NCBI GenBank assembly: GCA_003024985.2
Contig: PXIH01S0017883.1
Length of the DNA stretch: 12,940 nucleotides
Source: Euperipatoides rowelli
Taxonomy: Eukaryota > Onychophora > Udeonychophora > Euonychophora > Peripatopsidae
Reading direction: 5' to 3' (one strand)
Position 1 is the stretch's first letter; each line of letters opens with the position of its first letter. The notes beneath the pieces are model-generated. The model did not search any database and was not told the origin of the DNA. It saw only the letters and a program-made list of their open reading frames with translations. Below are positions 1-6,478 of the stretch, in pieces. The position numbers and the translations under genes are program-made.

Positions 1-125
1 TAAATAAATTTTTTTTTATGCATTTTAAATTATTTTTTTCCAGTGGAATTTTTTTTAATAGTAATTATCTTTTAAAATCAATAATAAAAAAAAATTAAAA
101 AAATCCGTTACATTTGACCTTTAAG

Positions 126-162
126 AGGATCCAAGATGTGAAATCCGAGATTCAGACGCTAG
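126..162. mobile_element. Truncated terminus of a CTAGCGTCTG-type inverted-repeat element
   Basis: The segment ends in GATTCAGACGCTAG (149-162), the reverse complement of the left end of the complete element at 201. Further inward it still resembles that family's right end (GGATCC, ATG, ATCCGAGAT against GGAT, ATG, ATCTGGGAT). GATTCAGACGCTAGT (149-163) and ACTAGCGTCTGAATC (200-214) form a perfect 15-bp inverted repeat with a 36-bp spacer. I see no matching left end upstream, so the rest of this copy is either lost or outside the window. The alternative is that it is a partial duplication of the neighbouring element's end. Confidence 0.55.
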
Positions 163-200
163 TGGCGATAAAAAAAAAATGGTAAAGATTGAAGAAAATA

Positions 201-475
201 CTAGCGTCTGAATCCCAAATATGCATTTTCCTCCAGTTCAAAACTCATTTATATATTTATTTAACTACAGTATCTCCAACATGAATATAATAGCAAATTA
301 AAGGATCTCTAACCTTAACCATACATTGACCCTAACTCCAACATAAATATTAAAGCATATTAAAAAATAAGTAATAAATAATTTAACACACTATACTGTA
401 GCTAAAATGTAAGCCCACCTCTGCTTGGCTATTTTTGGGCTGGATGAAAATGCATATCTGGGATCCAGACTCTAG
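201..475. mobile_element. Short TIR element (MITE) with CTAGCGTCTG ends
   Basis: The element is 275 bp long with terminal inverted repeats of about 36 bp. The left arm (201-236) begins CTAGCGTCTGAATCCC and the right arm (440-475), read in reverse complement, begins CTAGAGTCTGGATCCC. The arms differ at only about four positions and share ATATGCATTTTC. A TA dinucleotide flanks each side (199-200 and 476-477), as expected of a TA target duplication of Tc1/mariner type; assignment to that superfamily is inference from the TA alone. There is no coding capacity, so it is non-autonomous. On the minus strand the interior (307-341) carries the telomere-like core GTTGGAGTTAGGGT followed by GGTTAAGGTTAG, also present in the elements at 4152 and 9118. 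Confidence 0.8.
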
Positions 476-1459
476 TAAGAAAAGTTTTCCAAGTTACTGT
501 ATCTTGTCATAGTCACAGTATCAGTCAAACAAACATTCGTCTTATGTGTGTGAAGTTGACCCTAGATTTAAAGCAGACATGTAGGTCTGTCTCTAATCTT
601 TTTAAATCTTGGGGTGGTTGGGGGATTAATAGACAAATGTGTATATTTTGAAATTACAAGGCACCAAATTTAGTAGAAATTACAAAATATTTGGGGAGAT
701 GCTTTCTCACCCCCCCCCCCCCCCCCAACTATTCAGGTCTAGCTCTGGACCTACTGGTGGGGCATTGCCTCTTCTGTAACTGAAAAGAAGCTGCTTGGCT
801 ACAGGAAGGGTTACTTCCTTTGGCCACTTTTTCCATTCTTGGTGAAAAATGTCCCAACCCTCCCTACTCTACTCAACCTATTTCCTCTATATCCTGCCTT
901 ATACGGTAGGCTAATATAAAACTCTGAAACTATCGATAATGGTATAACAGGGCTAGAGCGTGTCAATGGGATTACTTAAATTGTAGGCTAAATAGCATGT
1001 AATAGTAGGGAAGAATAAGAGGTGGAAAATGGGCCAATGAGATGATTAAAACAAAAGAGTCAAATATATTTTAAAGAATCAGGAAAAAATAATAAATTTG
1101 GAAAAGAACTCATTAAAAATAACTATAAGTAGGCTAACTTAAATAAAATACAAGAAAAAGGACTTTTTTTTAATCAGATCTATGGAACCCAAAAGCATCT
1201 CCACTCAGAAAAAAATGTAAATTAGAAGTATAGAAAATAGTGCAGAAAGTAGTCACATTCGGCACCACTAACACTCTTCTAAAATGCTCATGATAAATAG
1301 CGTGCAAAATATATATTAGCCCATCGAACTTAAGATCATCGCTTTGTAAGCTGTTCGAAGAATATAATCGAATAACCCAGTAAAGCCATAGAGAAAGGCT
1401 TTGCGGTTTCGGACTGTTACAGGTAATCTTTTCATAATATTTTTCATTTTCCATTTCAG
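476..1459. other. AT-rich unique sequence, no gene seen
   Basis: I find no RNA gene, no recognisable coding sequence and no paired terminal repeats here. It contains a 17-base C run at 710-726, a G-rich patch on the plus strand around 610-625 and one early TAGGCTA motif. Two minus-strand open frames (1170-1454 and 1316-1504) resemble no family I know. The stretch 1320-1425 is slightly richer in GC than its surroundings. Confidence 0.6.
710..726 (+). repeat. Homopolymer C17
   Basis: Seventeen consecutive C residues lie in otherwise AT-rich sequence. A second run of 13 C lies at 2051-2063, just downstream of a long A run, and a run of 10 G at 2907-2916. The exact lengths are the part of the sequence most exposed to assembly or sequencing error. 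Confidence 0.9.
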
Positions 1460-1618
1460 GAAAAACATCTCAGTCGTTGGAGTGGAACTGCTTTCGAATA
1501 CCAAGCCTCAGTTAGAGAAGCCTGGGAAAAGGTTGAACAGAAAGTATCTTTGACAGTTGTAGCTACACCTGAGCAACCATCAAACACGATGTCAGATTGC
1601 AATCTTCCTTCGAATTAG
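1460..1618 (+). CDS. Candidate terminal coding exon, product unknown
   Basis: A pyrimidine-rich tract ending CCATTTCAG (1451-1459) is a good 3' splice site. It is followed by 52 open codons and a TAG stop at 1616-1618. Read from the first base after AG, the peptide begins EKHLSRWSGTAFEYQASV, continues through a charged stretch REAWEKVEQKV and ends in a polar tail. Its residue composition is balanced and local GC is higher than in the flanks, both of which favour coding. Against it, open stretches of this length are expected by chance in 13 kb, no upstream exon with a compatible donor is evident (the nearest, CAG followed by GTAATC at 1420-1428, would leave a 37-base intron), and no AATAAA lies just downstream. 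I do not recognise the protein, and a chance open frame remains quite possible. Confidence 0.28.
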   Translation, partial: EKHLSRWSGTAFEYQASVREAWEKVEQKVSLTVVATPEQPSNTMSDCNLPSN

Positions 1619-2113
1619 CTTTAAGTCCATTTCAATACAATTTTATTAGTTACTATTACAATCGAACTAGTAAAAATATTGCAATCCTGATATGTGCTAG
1701 CGATAGTTGTTATAAAAAATTGAGTATTATACTATAGTGTTCTATTTCTTTAACTCTAGATCTCAATAATGTATAGGCCTACTTATTTTCATATATCCCC
1801 CACTTCCTAGCCCTCTCCCTACTGCAATGCTCCCATAAACCACCCAGCCTACACAATGGAAATTGGAAAGAACAACAACAGCCAATCATCAATGAAGCTC
1901 TCCTTTCAAGAGTAGGCCTATAGCCTATTATTCCAAAAATTGCTTTCTTTAAAATATATCTATAGGCCTACTGTATAAAACAGTAACCACGGTACAATTT
2001 CTGTGTTTAACTTAAAAAAAAAAAAAAAAAAAATGGAAGGCTTGATTTAGCCCCCCCCCCCCCTTCCTAAATAAAAAAACTTTTAAATATTTAAAAACAA
2101 ACAGTATTTAGGA
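1619..2113. other. AT-rich unique sequence with long A and C runs
   Basis: No gene is seen. The segment holds three TAGGCCTA palindromes (1774, 1913, 1963), a run of about 20 A near 2013-2033 and a C13 run at 2051-2063. The A run is not preceded by a gene or polyadenylation signal I can recognise, so I do not read it as a retrogene tail. Confidence 0.6.
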
Positions 2114-2416
2114 CCTACTATGAAAAGTTTATCATAGTAAGGTTTACTACTCCTCAACCAATCATCCTAGTGCAATGACATTTGATTTACTTGAAAGCCC
2201 TACTAAATCTATCCGACATGTTATTTCGGGCTCCCTATGATCTTCACTGCCCTGGGGATCCATTTTTATTAATTTAGATAAAAGGAGCTTAGATGTTTGT
2301 TGGCTAAATGCATAGAAAACTCCAGTGCTCTAATTTAGGCTACTTCAGAAACACCCTAAGTTACATTTTTAAAACTTACCGGTATTTATAGCAACTGGGT
2401 GACTTCTTTTTGTCGT
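2114..2416 (+). mobile_element. Degraded non-autonomous Helitron, copy 1
   Basis: This stretch aligns along its length with the intact Helitron at 8719-9008. Shared landmarks in order are AAGGTTTACTACTCC (2140-2154), TTTACTTGAAAGCCCT (2186-2201), CACTGCCCTGGGGAT (2246-2260), AATTTAG (2271-2277), GTTGGCTAA (2299-2307) and the 3' hairpin region. The last reads GCAACTGGGTGACTTCTTTTT here (2391-2411) against GCCACTAGGTGGC plus a T run in the other copy. The canonical TC start and CTAG end have decayed, so the boundaries are approximate. There is no coding capacity. Divergence between the copies suggests an old insertion. Confidence 0.6.
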
Positions 2417-2446
2417 TCTTAATTCAGATGTAATTACCGGTAAGTT
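2373..2446. repeat. 12-bp inverted repeat with TACCGGTA cores
   Basis: AACTTACCGGTA (2373-2384) is repeated as its exact reverse complement TACCGGTAAGTT at 2435-2446, with a 50-bp spacer. The spacer overlaps the decayed 3' hairpin of the Helitron copy. Each arm contains the palindrome TACCGGTA, also found at 4118 and 7029. It could be a small insertion relic or a chance pairing of a genome-wide enriched palindrome. Confidence 0.45.
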
Positions 2447-3128
2447 AGGCTATAATTTATATTTAAAATCGGCACATTTGCAAACATTGCTTTTGAATGC
2501 TAGATTTCTTGATTAGAATCCTGCCTCTAATGATCATCTAAATATTAGAAAACTACCAGGTGACTTCGTTCAATATTTTGTTCAAACAATTTTTTTGTTT
2601 TCTATACCAAACAAAATAGCCTATGTCACAAGAAATTCTAGATTATTAAATACAACATGAGTCAACAAAACCTGAAGTTTTTTTTTTTTTGTAATATTTG
2701 ATATAGCCCGATCTTGCACAATCAGAGAGTCATCAAAATAGTAGATGAGGTCCCCTAAACAAACATTTTTTTATTTTAATTTTTAAATAAAGTAATTAGG
2801 CATTTTTTTTACTATGGTATTTCCATTTATTAAGAACTGATAAAATAGGTCAGTGTATCTTAACCTGTATTCCATGCACAAAATCCACAGTGCTATTCTA
2901 GGGAGAGGGGGGGGGGAGGCATAAATAAACTTCATTAATTTTAAAAAATCTGTACTGTAGTCCTATATAGAGGACTATAATTAAATTTCATACTGGTATA
3001 TACTTGTAGCTAAATTAAGTTGAAATTAAAATGTGTGTACATAAGCTATTTGTGTGCAAAACATGAAAAATTTATTTTCCCCTGAGGAGTAATTTTTAAA
3101 ATAATTTATAAGAAATATGGAGGGGGGA
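2417..3128. other. AT-rich unique sequence, no gene seen
   Basis: No coding sequence, RNA gene or paired repeat is evident apart from the right arm of the small inverted repeat above. Low-complexity features are a T run near 2681-2690, a G10 run in a purine block at 2901-2918 and a G-rich block at 3118-3132. The purine blocks could form G-quadruplexes, though only two long G runs are present in each. Confidence 0.55.
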
Positions 3129-3784
3129 GGGGCGCTCTTGTTCGACTCCATGCTAGTAAACCTAAGATTTACCACAATGCATTGAAAAACTGACCTGGCG
3201 CTCGTTTGGCTAGAATCAGAATTCCTTAAAAATATTGTTTTTCAAAACGGCGCCTTTGCTTGGACATGCTTCCCAAAACTTTAGGAAATTATCTTGAAAA
3301 TGCCATTATGGCTGGTACAAACTAAAACATGATGTCACACATTAATAAAGGTTGGCTGATATTATGTGCCAAGTAAGAGTTCCGTCTACGTTAAAACTTT
3401 CACTTTTTAATTTACAGGCCTCTTTCGTTCTGTTTATGAGGATTCAACGTTATTCACACAAGCTGCATTAATGGAGGTTTTTTCTAAACAGCACGCTAGT
3501 ATGGCTATGTGTCTTTATATTTATCTACATGACGTAAAACACCTAAAAATGATGTCACAGCATAATAATGTCAGATGGTGACATGCAAATTTTTACACGG
3601 AGGTAAAATGAAGCAAAAATCTAGGGTGGCGCTCTTGTTTGGATACACCATGGATTTCTTTCAGAGTGATAAAAAAGTCAAACTACAGTGATGGTACTCT
3701 TGTTCGTCGATGGCACTGTTTATCTATGTTTTGCCAAGAAATAAGGGGGTGGCGCCCTTGCTTGGTGGGGCGCTCTTTTGGTCG
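3129..3784 (+). repeat. Zone of recurring GGCGCTCTTGTTTGG motif
   Basis: A GC-rich motif recurs in the same orientation: GGGGCGCTCTTGTTCGA (3129), CTGGCGCTCGTTTGGCT (3195), ACGGCGCCTTTGCTTGG (3247), GGTGGCGCTCTTGTTTGG (3625), GATGGTACTCTTGTTCGTC (3690), GGTGGCGCCCTTGCTTGG (3748) and TGGGGCGCTCTTTTGGTCGG (3766). Successive spacings within the two clusters are about 66, 52, 58-65 and 18 bp. The motif is absent elsewhere in the window. It may be an ancient tandem repeat of about 60 bp that has decayed everywhere except a GC-rich core, or subterminal sites of an unrecognised transposon. ATGATGTCACA also occurs twice in the zone, near 3330 and 3549. Confidence 0.55.
3418..3533 (+). CDS. Weak candidate internal exon, product unknown
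   Basis: A splice acceptor-like CTTTTTAATTTACAG (3403-3417) precedes an open frame whose first full codon is at 3420. It reads LFRSVYEDSTLFTQAALMEV, then FSKQHASMAMCLYIYLHD, to a possible donor GTAAAA at 3534. The frame stays open to a TGA near 3579. An in-frame TAA lies just before the acceptor, which fits an exon boundary. The peptide matches no family I recognise, lies inside the repeated-motif zone, and is short enough to be a chance open frame. Confidence 0.18.
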
Positions 3785-4151
3785 GCATTGTACGGTAGGC
3801 CTACTTGTATTGAATGATAATGTAAAATATCTTTTTTTCTAGACGAATAGGCCTATACACCCTCTCCTCTATCCCATGCAATAGAGGATATAGCTGCAGT
3901 ATAAAGTAAAATGAGCTTGTTCAAAAACAATAGCAGAGACGTTAACTATTTTTGGCAATAGCAACCTAGCTCAATTCAATTACCTAAATAATTATTATTT
4001 TCATATCACTTACCTTATTTTTTTTTAAAAAATCACTAGGTGTCTTTTCATTACAAAATGAAATAGGCCTATATTTAGATTTGATGTAATCTTCACTAAA
4101 CTCACAAAAACGCAAAATACCGGTAAATGAATTATAAATAATAAGAACTTA
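3785..4151. other. AT-rich unique sequence with a small hairpin
   Basis: No gene is seen. The only structure is an 8-bp-stem hairpin, TCCTCTAT (3865-3872) and ATAGAGGA (3881-3888), with an 8-base loop. Three TAGGCCTA palindromes (3796, 3848, 4064) and one TACCGGTA (4118) also lie here. Confidence 0.6.
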
Positions 4152-4400
4152 GGCAACATTCCAGTTTATGTTACCCCCAAGATGGCCGCTTCTCAGAAAT
4201 ATATTCAAAAACCTGGGTTATTGCAACTCTTGATTATCCTAGGGTTGGGGCATAGTGGATTTCACATGTATTTGGAGTTAGGGTTCACCCGTTCAGGGTA
4301 AAAGTTAAGGTTAGGACGGTAATAAAAGATTAAAACTATCAAAAAAAAAAAAGACTTAGGTGGCCATCTTGGGACTGGGGACATAAACTGGAATATTGCC
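4152..4400. mobile_element. 249-bp TIR element with telomere-like core
   Basis: The terminal inverted repeats run 4152-4187 and 4362-4400. The left reads GGCAACATTCCAGTTTATGT and ends CCAAGATGGCC; the reverse complement of the right reads GGCAATATTCCAGTTTATGT and ends CCAAGATGGCC. The outer 20 bases differ once and the inner 11 are identical; only the C-rich middle varies. The flanking octamers AGAACTTA (4144-4151) and AGAAATGA (4401-4408) agree at six of eight positions, a possible but weak 8-bp target duplication. The core (about 4255-4315) is rich in GTTAGG/TTAGGG words. There is no coding capacity. The superfamily is uncertain. Confidence 0.8.
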
Positions 4401-4478
4401 AGAAATGATATCAGTTATCTAATTAAAAAAATCATTAAATAGGTGGGGGAAGGAGGGTAGTAATTTATTATTTTATGG

Positions 4479-4973
4479 CAGTGATGGTAACCTGACACAC
4501 GTGTCACTAGGTGACACACGAAAATGATTTGAGTGGGACACCACATGAAAACATTATGCATGGTATAGTATTGTACATGCAATAGATAGGAAATTATGTC
4601 CATGACATCTGATGACACCCCAAATTTGGTGGGTAAACGTAATGGTTTTGTGAAATTTCTTAGTGAAGAAGTTCATCACCCTATTGTACAGTTCCATTGC
4701 ATTATACACCAGGAGGTGTTGTATCAAGTTTTTTTTAAAGTGCAGATACTCATGGTGGTAACTAAAATTGTTGACTTTATATCTGCACGTGCTCTAAATA
4801 ATTTCGAGTTCTTGAAGATGTTAGATGAGGTGGATTCTCAATATGGCATACTTCTAATGTAGGCCTACAATAATGTTCACTGCTGAGTCATAGTGGCACA
4901 CTAGACATTTTAAAGTACGATAATAAACCAGACTTCAAGTGGCACGCTAGTTGGAAAAGATTCACCATCCCTG
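4479..4973 (+). mobile_element. hAT transposon, internally deleted
   Basis: The element is flanked by TTTTATGG (4471-4478) and TTTTAGGG (4974-4981), an 8-bp target duplication with one mismatch, the length diagnostic of hAT. The left end reads CAGTGATGGT and the right end in reverse complement CAGGGATGGT, the CAGNG start typical of the superfamily. Subterminal repeats are visible: GTGTCACTAG (4501), GGTGACAC (4510), GGCACACTAG near 4894 and GGCACGCTAG near 4941. The left one is a hairpin with a 7-bp stem, GTGTCAC-TAG-GTGACAC (4501-4517). It encloses a transposase fragment at 4596-4862. It is non-autonomous: most of the transposase, including the N-terminal DNA-binding region and the C-terminal dimerisation region, is missing. 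Confidence 0.88.
4596..4862 (+). pseudogene. hAT transposase fragment (GTF2IRD2/ZBED5-like)
   Basis: The 88-residue open frame carries landmarks of the hAT transposase core as preserved in domesticated relatives such as GTF2IRD2 and ZBED5. In order these are SDDTPNLVGKRNGFV near residues 5-19, corresponding to the conserved TDGAPxMVG segment that carries a catalytic aspartate; HCIIHQE near residues 34-40, the CxxH motif of hAT enzymes; and KIVDFISARALNNFEF followed by LDEVDSQYGILL near residues 57-87. The next conserved block in the family, around a TEVRWLSRG-type motif, is absent: the frame hits TAG at 4860-4862 and then runs into the terminal region. Full transposases are several hundred residues, so this is a remnant. 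The true limits of homology may not match the first in-frame ATG (about 4599). It lies inside, and in the context of, the hAT ends. Confidence 0.82.
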
Positions 4974-4981
4974 TTTTAGGG

Positions 4982-5441
4982 AGTCATGATATCAAAAACT
5001 TGAGTAAGTTAACAATTGACTTAAGCGATATATGCTGATTCTAATGAACCAATGGAAGCAATAGGCTAAATACCAAGGAATGGATTAAATGCCATCAGTT
5101 ATCAACTGATGGCATGTTTTTTTGTGATCAGTTGAAAAAAAAAACNTCTAATGTCCAATCATGTTAATTAATTGGCCCCTAGTAAACTTAGACATTGTTA
5201 TAATGTTGACACGAATGCTTACATTTATTGACCTATTTATTCGCATATGTAAAGGGACAGCTGATTTTTGTGTATTGTTTACTCTCATAAGCAGCCTTTC
5301 TATTTTTTAATATCATGTTAGCATGATCTGATCAATCATGAGCATGTAAACAGTGCATAAAACAATCTAGCCTAGGCTACTCCTTTTACATGGGTAAAGT
5401 ATGCTAATTTTGCATGCATATGTACATTCATTCTTATTTAA
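4982..5441. other. Unique AT-rich sequence, no gene seen
   Basis: No gene is seen. The segment holds a perfect short hairpin (5089-5115), one ambiguous base N at 5146 after an A run, and the 12-bp palindrome TAGCCTAGGCTA (5368-5379). Confidence 0.6.
5089..5115. repeat. Perfect 12-bp-stem hairpin with ATC loop
   Basis: ATGCCATCAGTT (5089-5100), loop ATC, AACTGATGGCAT (5104-5115), then G and seven T. The stem has no mismatches. A hairpin plus T run would be called an intrinsic terminator in bacteria, but nothing else here is bacterial, so I do not assign that role. GATCAGTTG just after it (5126-5134) repeats part of the stem. Confidence 0.7.
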
Positions 5442-5735
5442 GACTACTACAAGCATGCTTTTATTGTCTTTTTTGCTGGAACGACATTTATCATTCTAGA
5501 CCTATTTCATTTGTTTATTTCTGTGGCCGGATTGATGAATGTCAATCTAAGGAGTTTGCATCGCCCATTGGTATATACTGTATGTACAGCTTTGGTTACT
5601 CTGGGGTTTTTTTATTTCCTGTATTTTCCCATCAAGTTGAACACTGTTGCTGTATTTACTTTCATTTGTTCCAATACAATAAACAGTTTGGACTGCCTTC
5701 AATTTCTTGTTAAGTCTGTCTTCATGCTTTCTTTG
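5442..5735 (+). other. Unrecognised 97-codon open frame, possibly spurious
   Basis: The frame is open from just after a TAA (5439-5441) to TAG (5733-5735). The middle, SVAGLMNVNLRSLHRPLV followed by a long hydrophobic run with many F, Y and L, could encode one or two membrane segments. A splice acceptor-like TTTATCATTCTAG (5487-5499) lies within it, so a real exon could start at 5500. The hydrophobic run is what T-rich DNA encodes by default, and one frame of this length is about what chance predicts in 13 kb at this GC content. I do not recognise a family and assign no function. Confidence 0.12.
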
Positions 5736-6076
5736 TAGTGAAGCAGTTCACTATATAGTGTAATACCTTAGTTATTTGTTAATTAGCAGCAGGCATGATA
5801 TATGGTAATTTAAAAAATTAAGCAGTTTATTCTCAGTATAATTTTTAATGTTATATAACTTATAGAACTTTAGTACCGTACCTATTTTGAAAAATTATAT
5901 TATTTCTAGCTTAAGTATAATTTTTAAGTTATTATGTGAGTTATCAAAGTTTTTATTATTTGCCATCAGAACATTTCATATGCCACCAGTAGGCCTAAAC
6001 CTAAAAATGGTGGCAGTTTTATTTAACAGGGCTAGCAATAACTTTATTACATATCTAACAGATTCCAGATTCAAAT
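5736..6076. other. AT-rich sequence flanking the RPL22 pseudogene 3' side
   Basis: No separate gene is seen. On the minus strand, two AATAAA signals lie about 30 and 55 bases beyond the RPL22 stop (complement of about 6040-6046 and 6016-6022), possibly retained from the parent 3' UTR. No A tail follows them. A 12-bp palindrome CACTATATAGTG lies near 5748-5759, and TGCCACCA (5981-5988) pairs with TGGTGGCA (6008-6015). Confidence 0.5.
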
Positions 6077-6478
6077 CTAATCGTCTATTTCGTCTTTCTC
6101 CTCCTCTTCCTTATTAATCTGGAAGTAATGAAGTTCATATGATTCCTTGTTCTTAGCCACAACTCGTAACCAATCACGCAAATTGTTTTTTTAAGATACT
6201 TTTTTGTCAGATATTTAATATACCTTTTAGAGAATGGAAGGTCTGCAGTGATGACAATCTTGGCCTTGTTTCATTCAATGTGTACAACATTTCCCAAGTT
6301 GTTGATTTTATCGTTCACCTTGATACGTTCATGGAGAAACTTTTTAAAATCGTCAATATTCATGATACCATCTTCAAGAGGTTGACTACAATCTATAGTA
6401 AATTTTAACTATATTTTTCTTCCTTCCTTTAACAGGTTTGACCTTCACAACTTTTGTGGGCTGAGTTTTTTTCTTAAT
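6077..6478 (-). pseudogene. RPL22: Ribosomal protein eL22 (RPL22) processed pseudogene
   Basis: Read on the minus strand, the sequence aligns end to end with large-subunit ribosomal protein eL22. A lysine-rich N terminus (KKKTQPTKVVKVKPVKGRKK) is followed by [39 protein letters not shown], then [42 protein letters not shown] and an acidic tail [10 protein letters not shown] with a TAG stop (complement of 6077-6079). Length is about 134 codons, close to the usual 128-135. It is dead: the initiator codon is ATT (6476-6478); a two-base deletion lies near 6407-6408, where VLKF is expected; an in-frame TGA replaces a likely arginine CGA (6271-6273); and a run of seven T (6186-6192) is one base short, shifting the frame before NNLRDW. 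The coding part is uninterrupted by introns, as expected of a reverse-transcribed copy. I see no A tail or clear target duplication. No promoter is evident. Confidence 0.93.

Noticed and set aside
1170-1504. Two overlapping minus-strand open frames (1170-1454, 1316-1504), one containing RNRKAFLYGFTGLF.
   Set aside because: They overlap each other and the better supported plus-strand exon candidate, match no family I know, and are of a length expected by chance.
3639-3842. A 67-codon plus-strand frame starting at TTG.
   Set aside because: It runs across three copies of the GGCGCTCTTG motif, so its peptide is a by-product of that repeat, and it has no ATG start.
4031-4050. CACTAGGTGTCTTTT, similar to the Helitron 3' hairpin region.
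   Set aside because: The stem is broken, no CTAG end follows, and the sequence upstream does not align with the Helitron copies.
4415-4618. Minus-strand open frame antisense to the hAT element.
   Set aside because: It straddles the element's left boundary and target duplication, so it cannot be an old gene; the transposase remnant is on the other strand.
5089-5122. Hairpin plus T run resembling a bacterial rho-independent terminator.
   Set aside because: The surroundings are plainly eukaryotic and there is no upstream bacterial-type gene.
5146-5146. Ambiguous base N after an A run.
   Set aside because: It is a sequencing or assembly uncertainty, not biology.
5414-5713. Frame beginning MHMYIHSYLRLL.
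   Set aside because: It overlaps the 5442-5735 frame in another phase, is C/Y/F-rich as expected of T-rich DNA, and has no recognisable motif.
5442-5735. A faint resemblance of the hydrophobic frame to small mitochondrial membrane proteins such as NDUFC2.
   Set aside because: Only a few residues (HR, a following hydrophobic run) agree, conserved RP and downstream blocks are missing, and no continuing exon is visible.
5887-6117. Plus-strand frame overlapping the RPL22 pseudogene.
   Set aside because: It is the antisense shadow of the pseudogene 3' end and flank.
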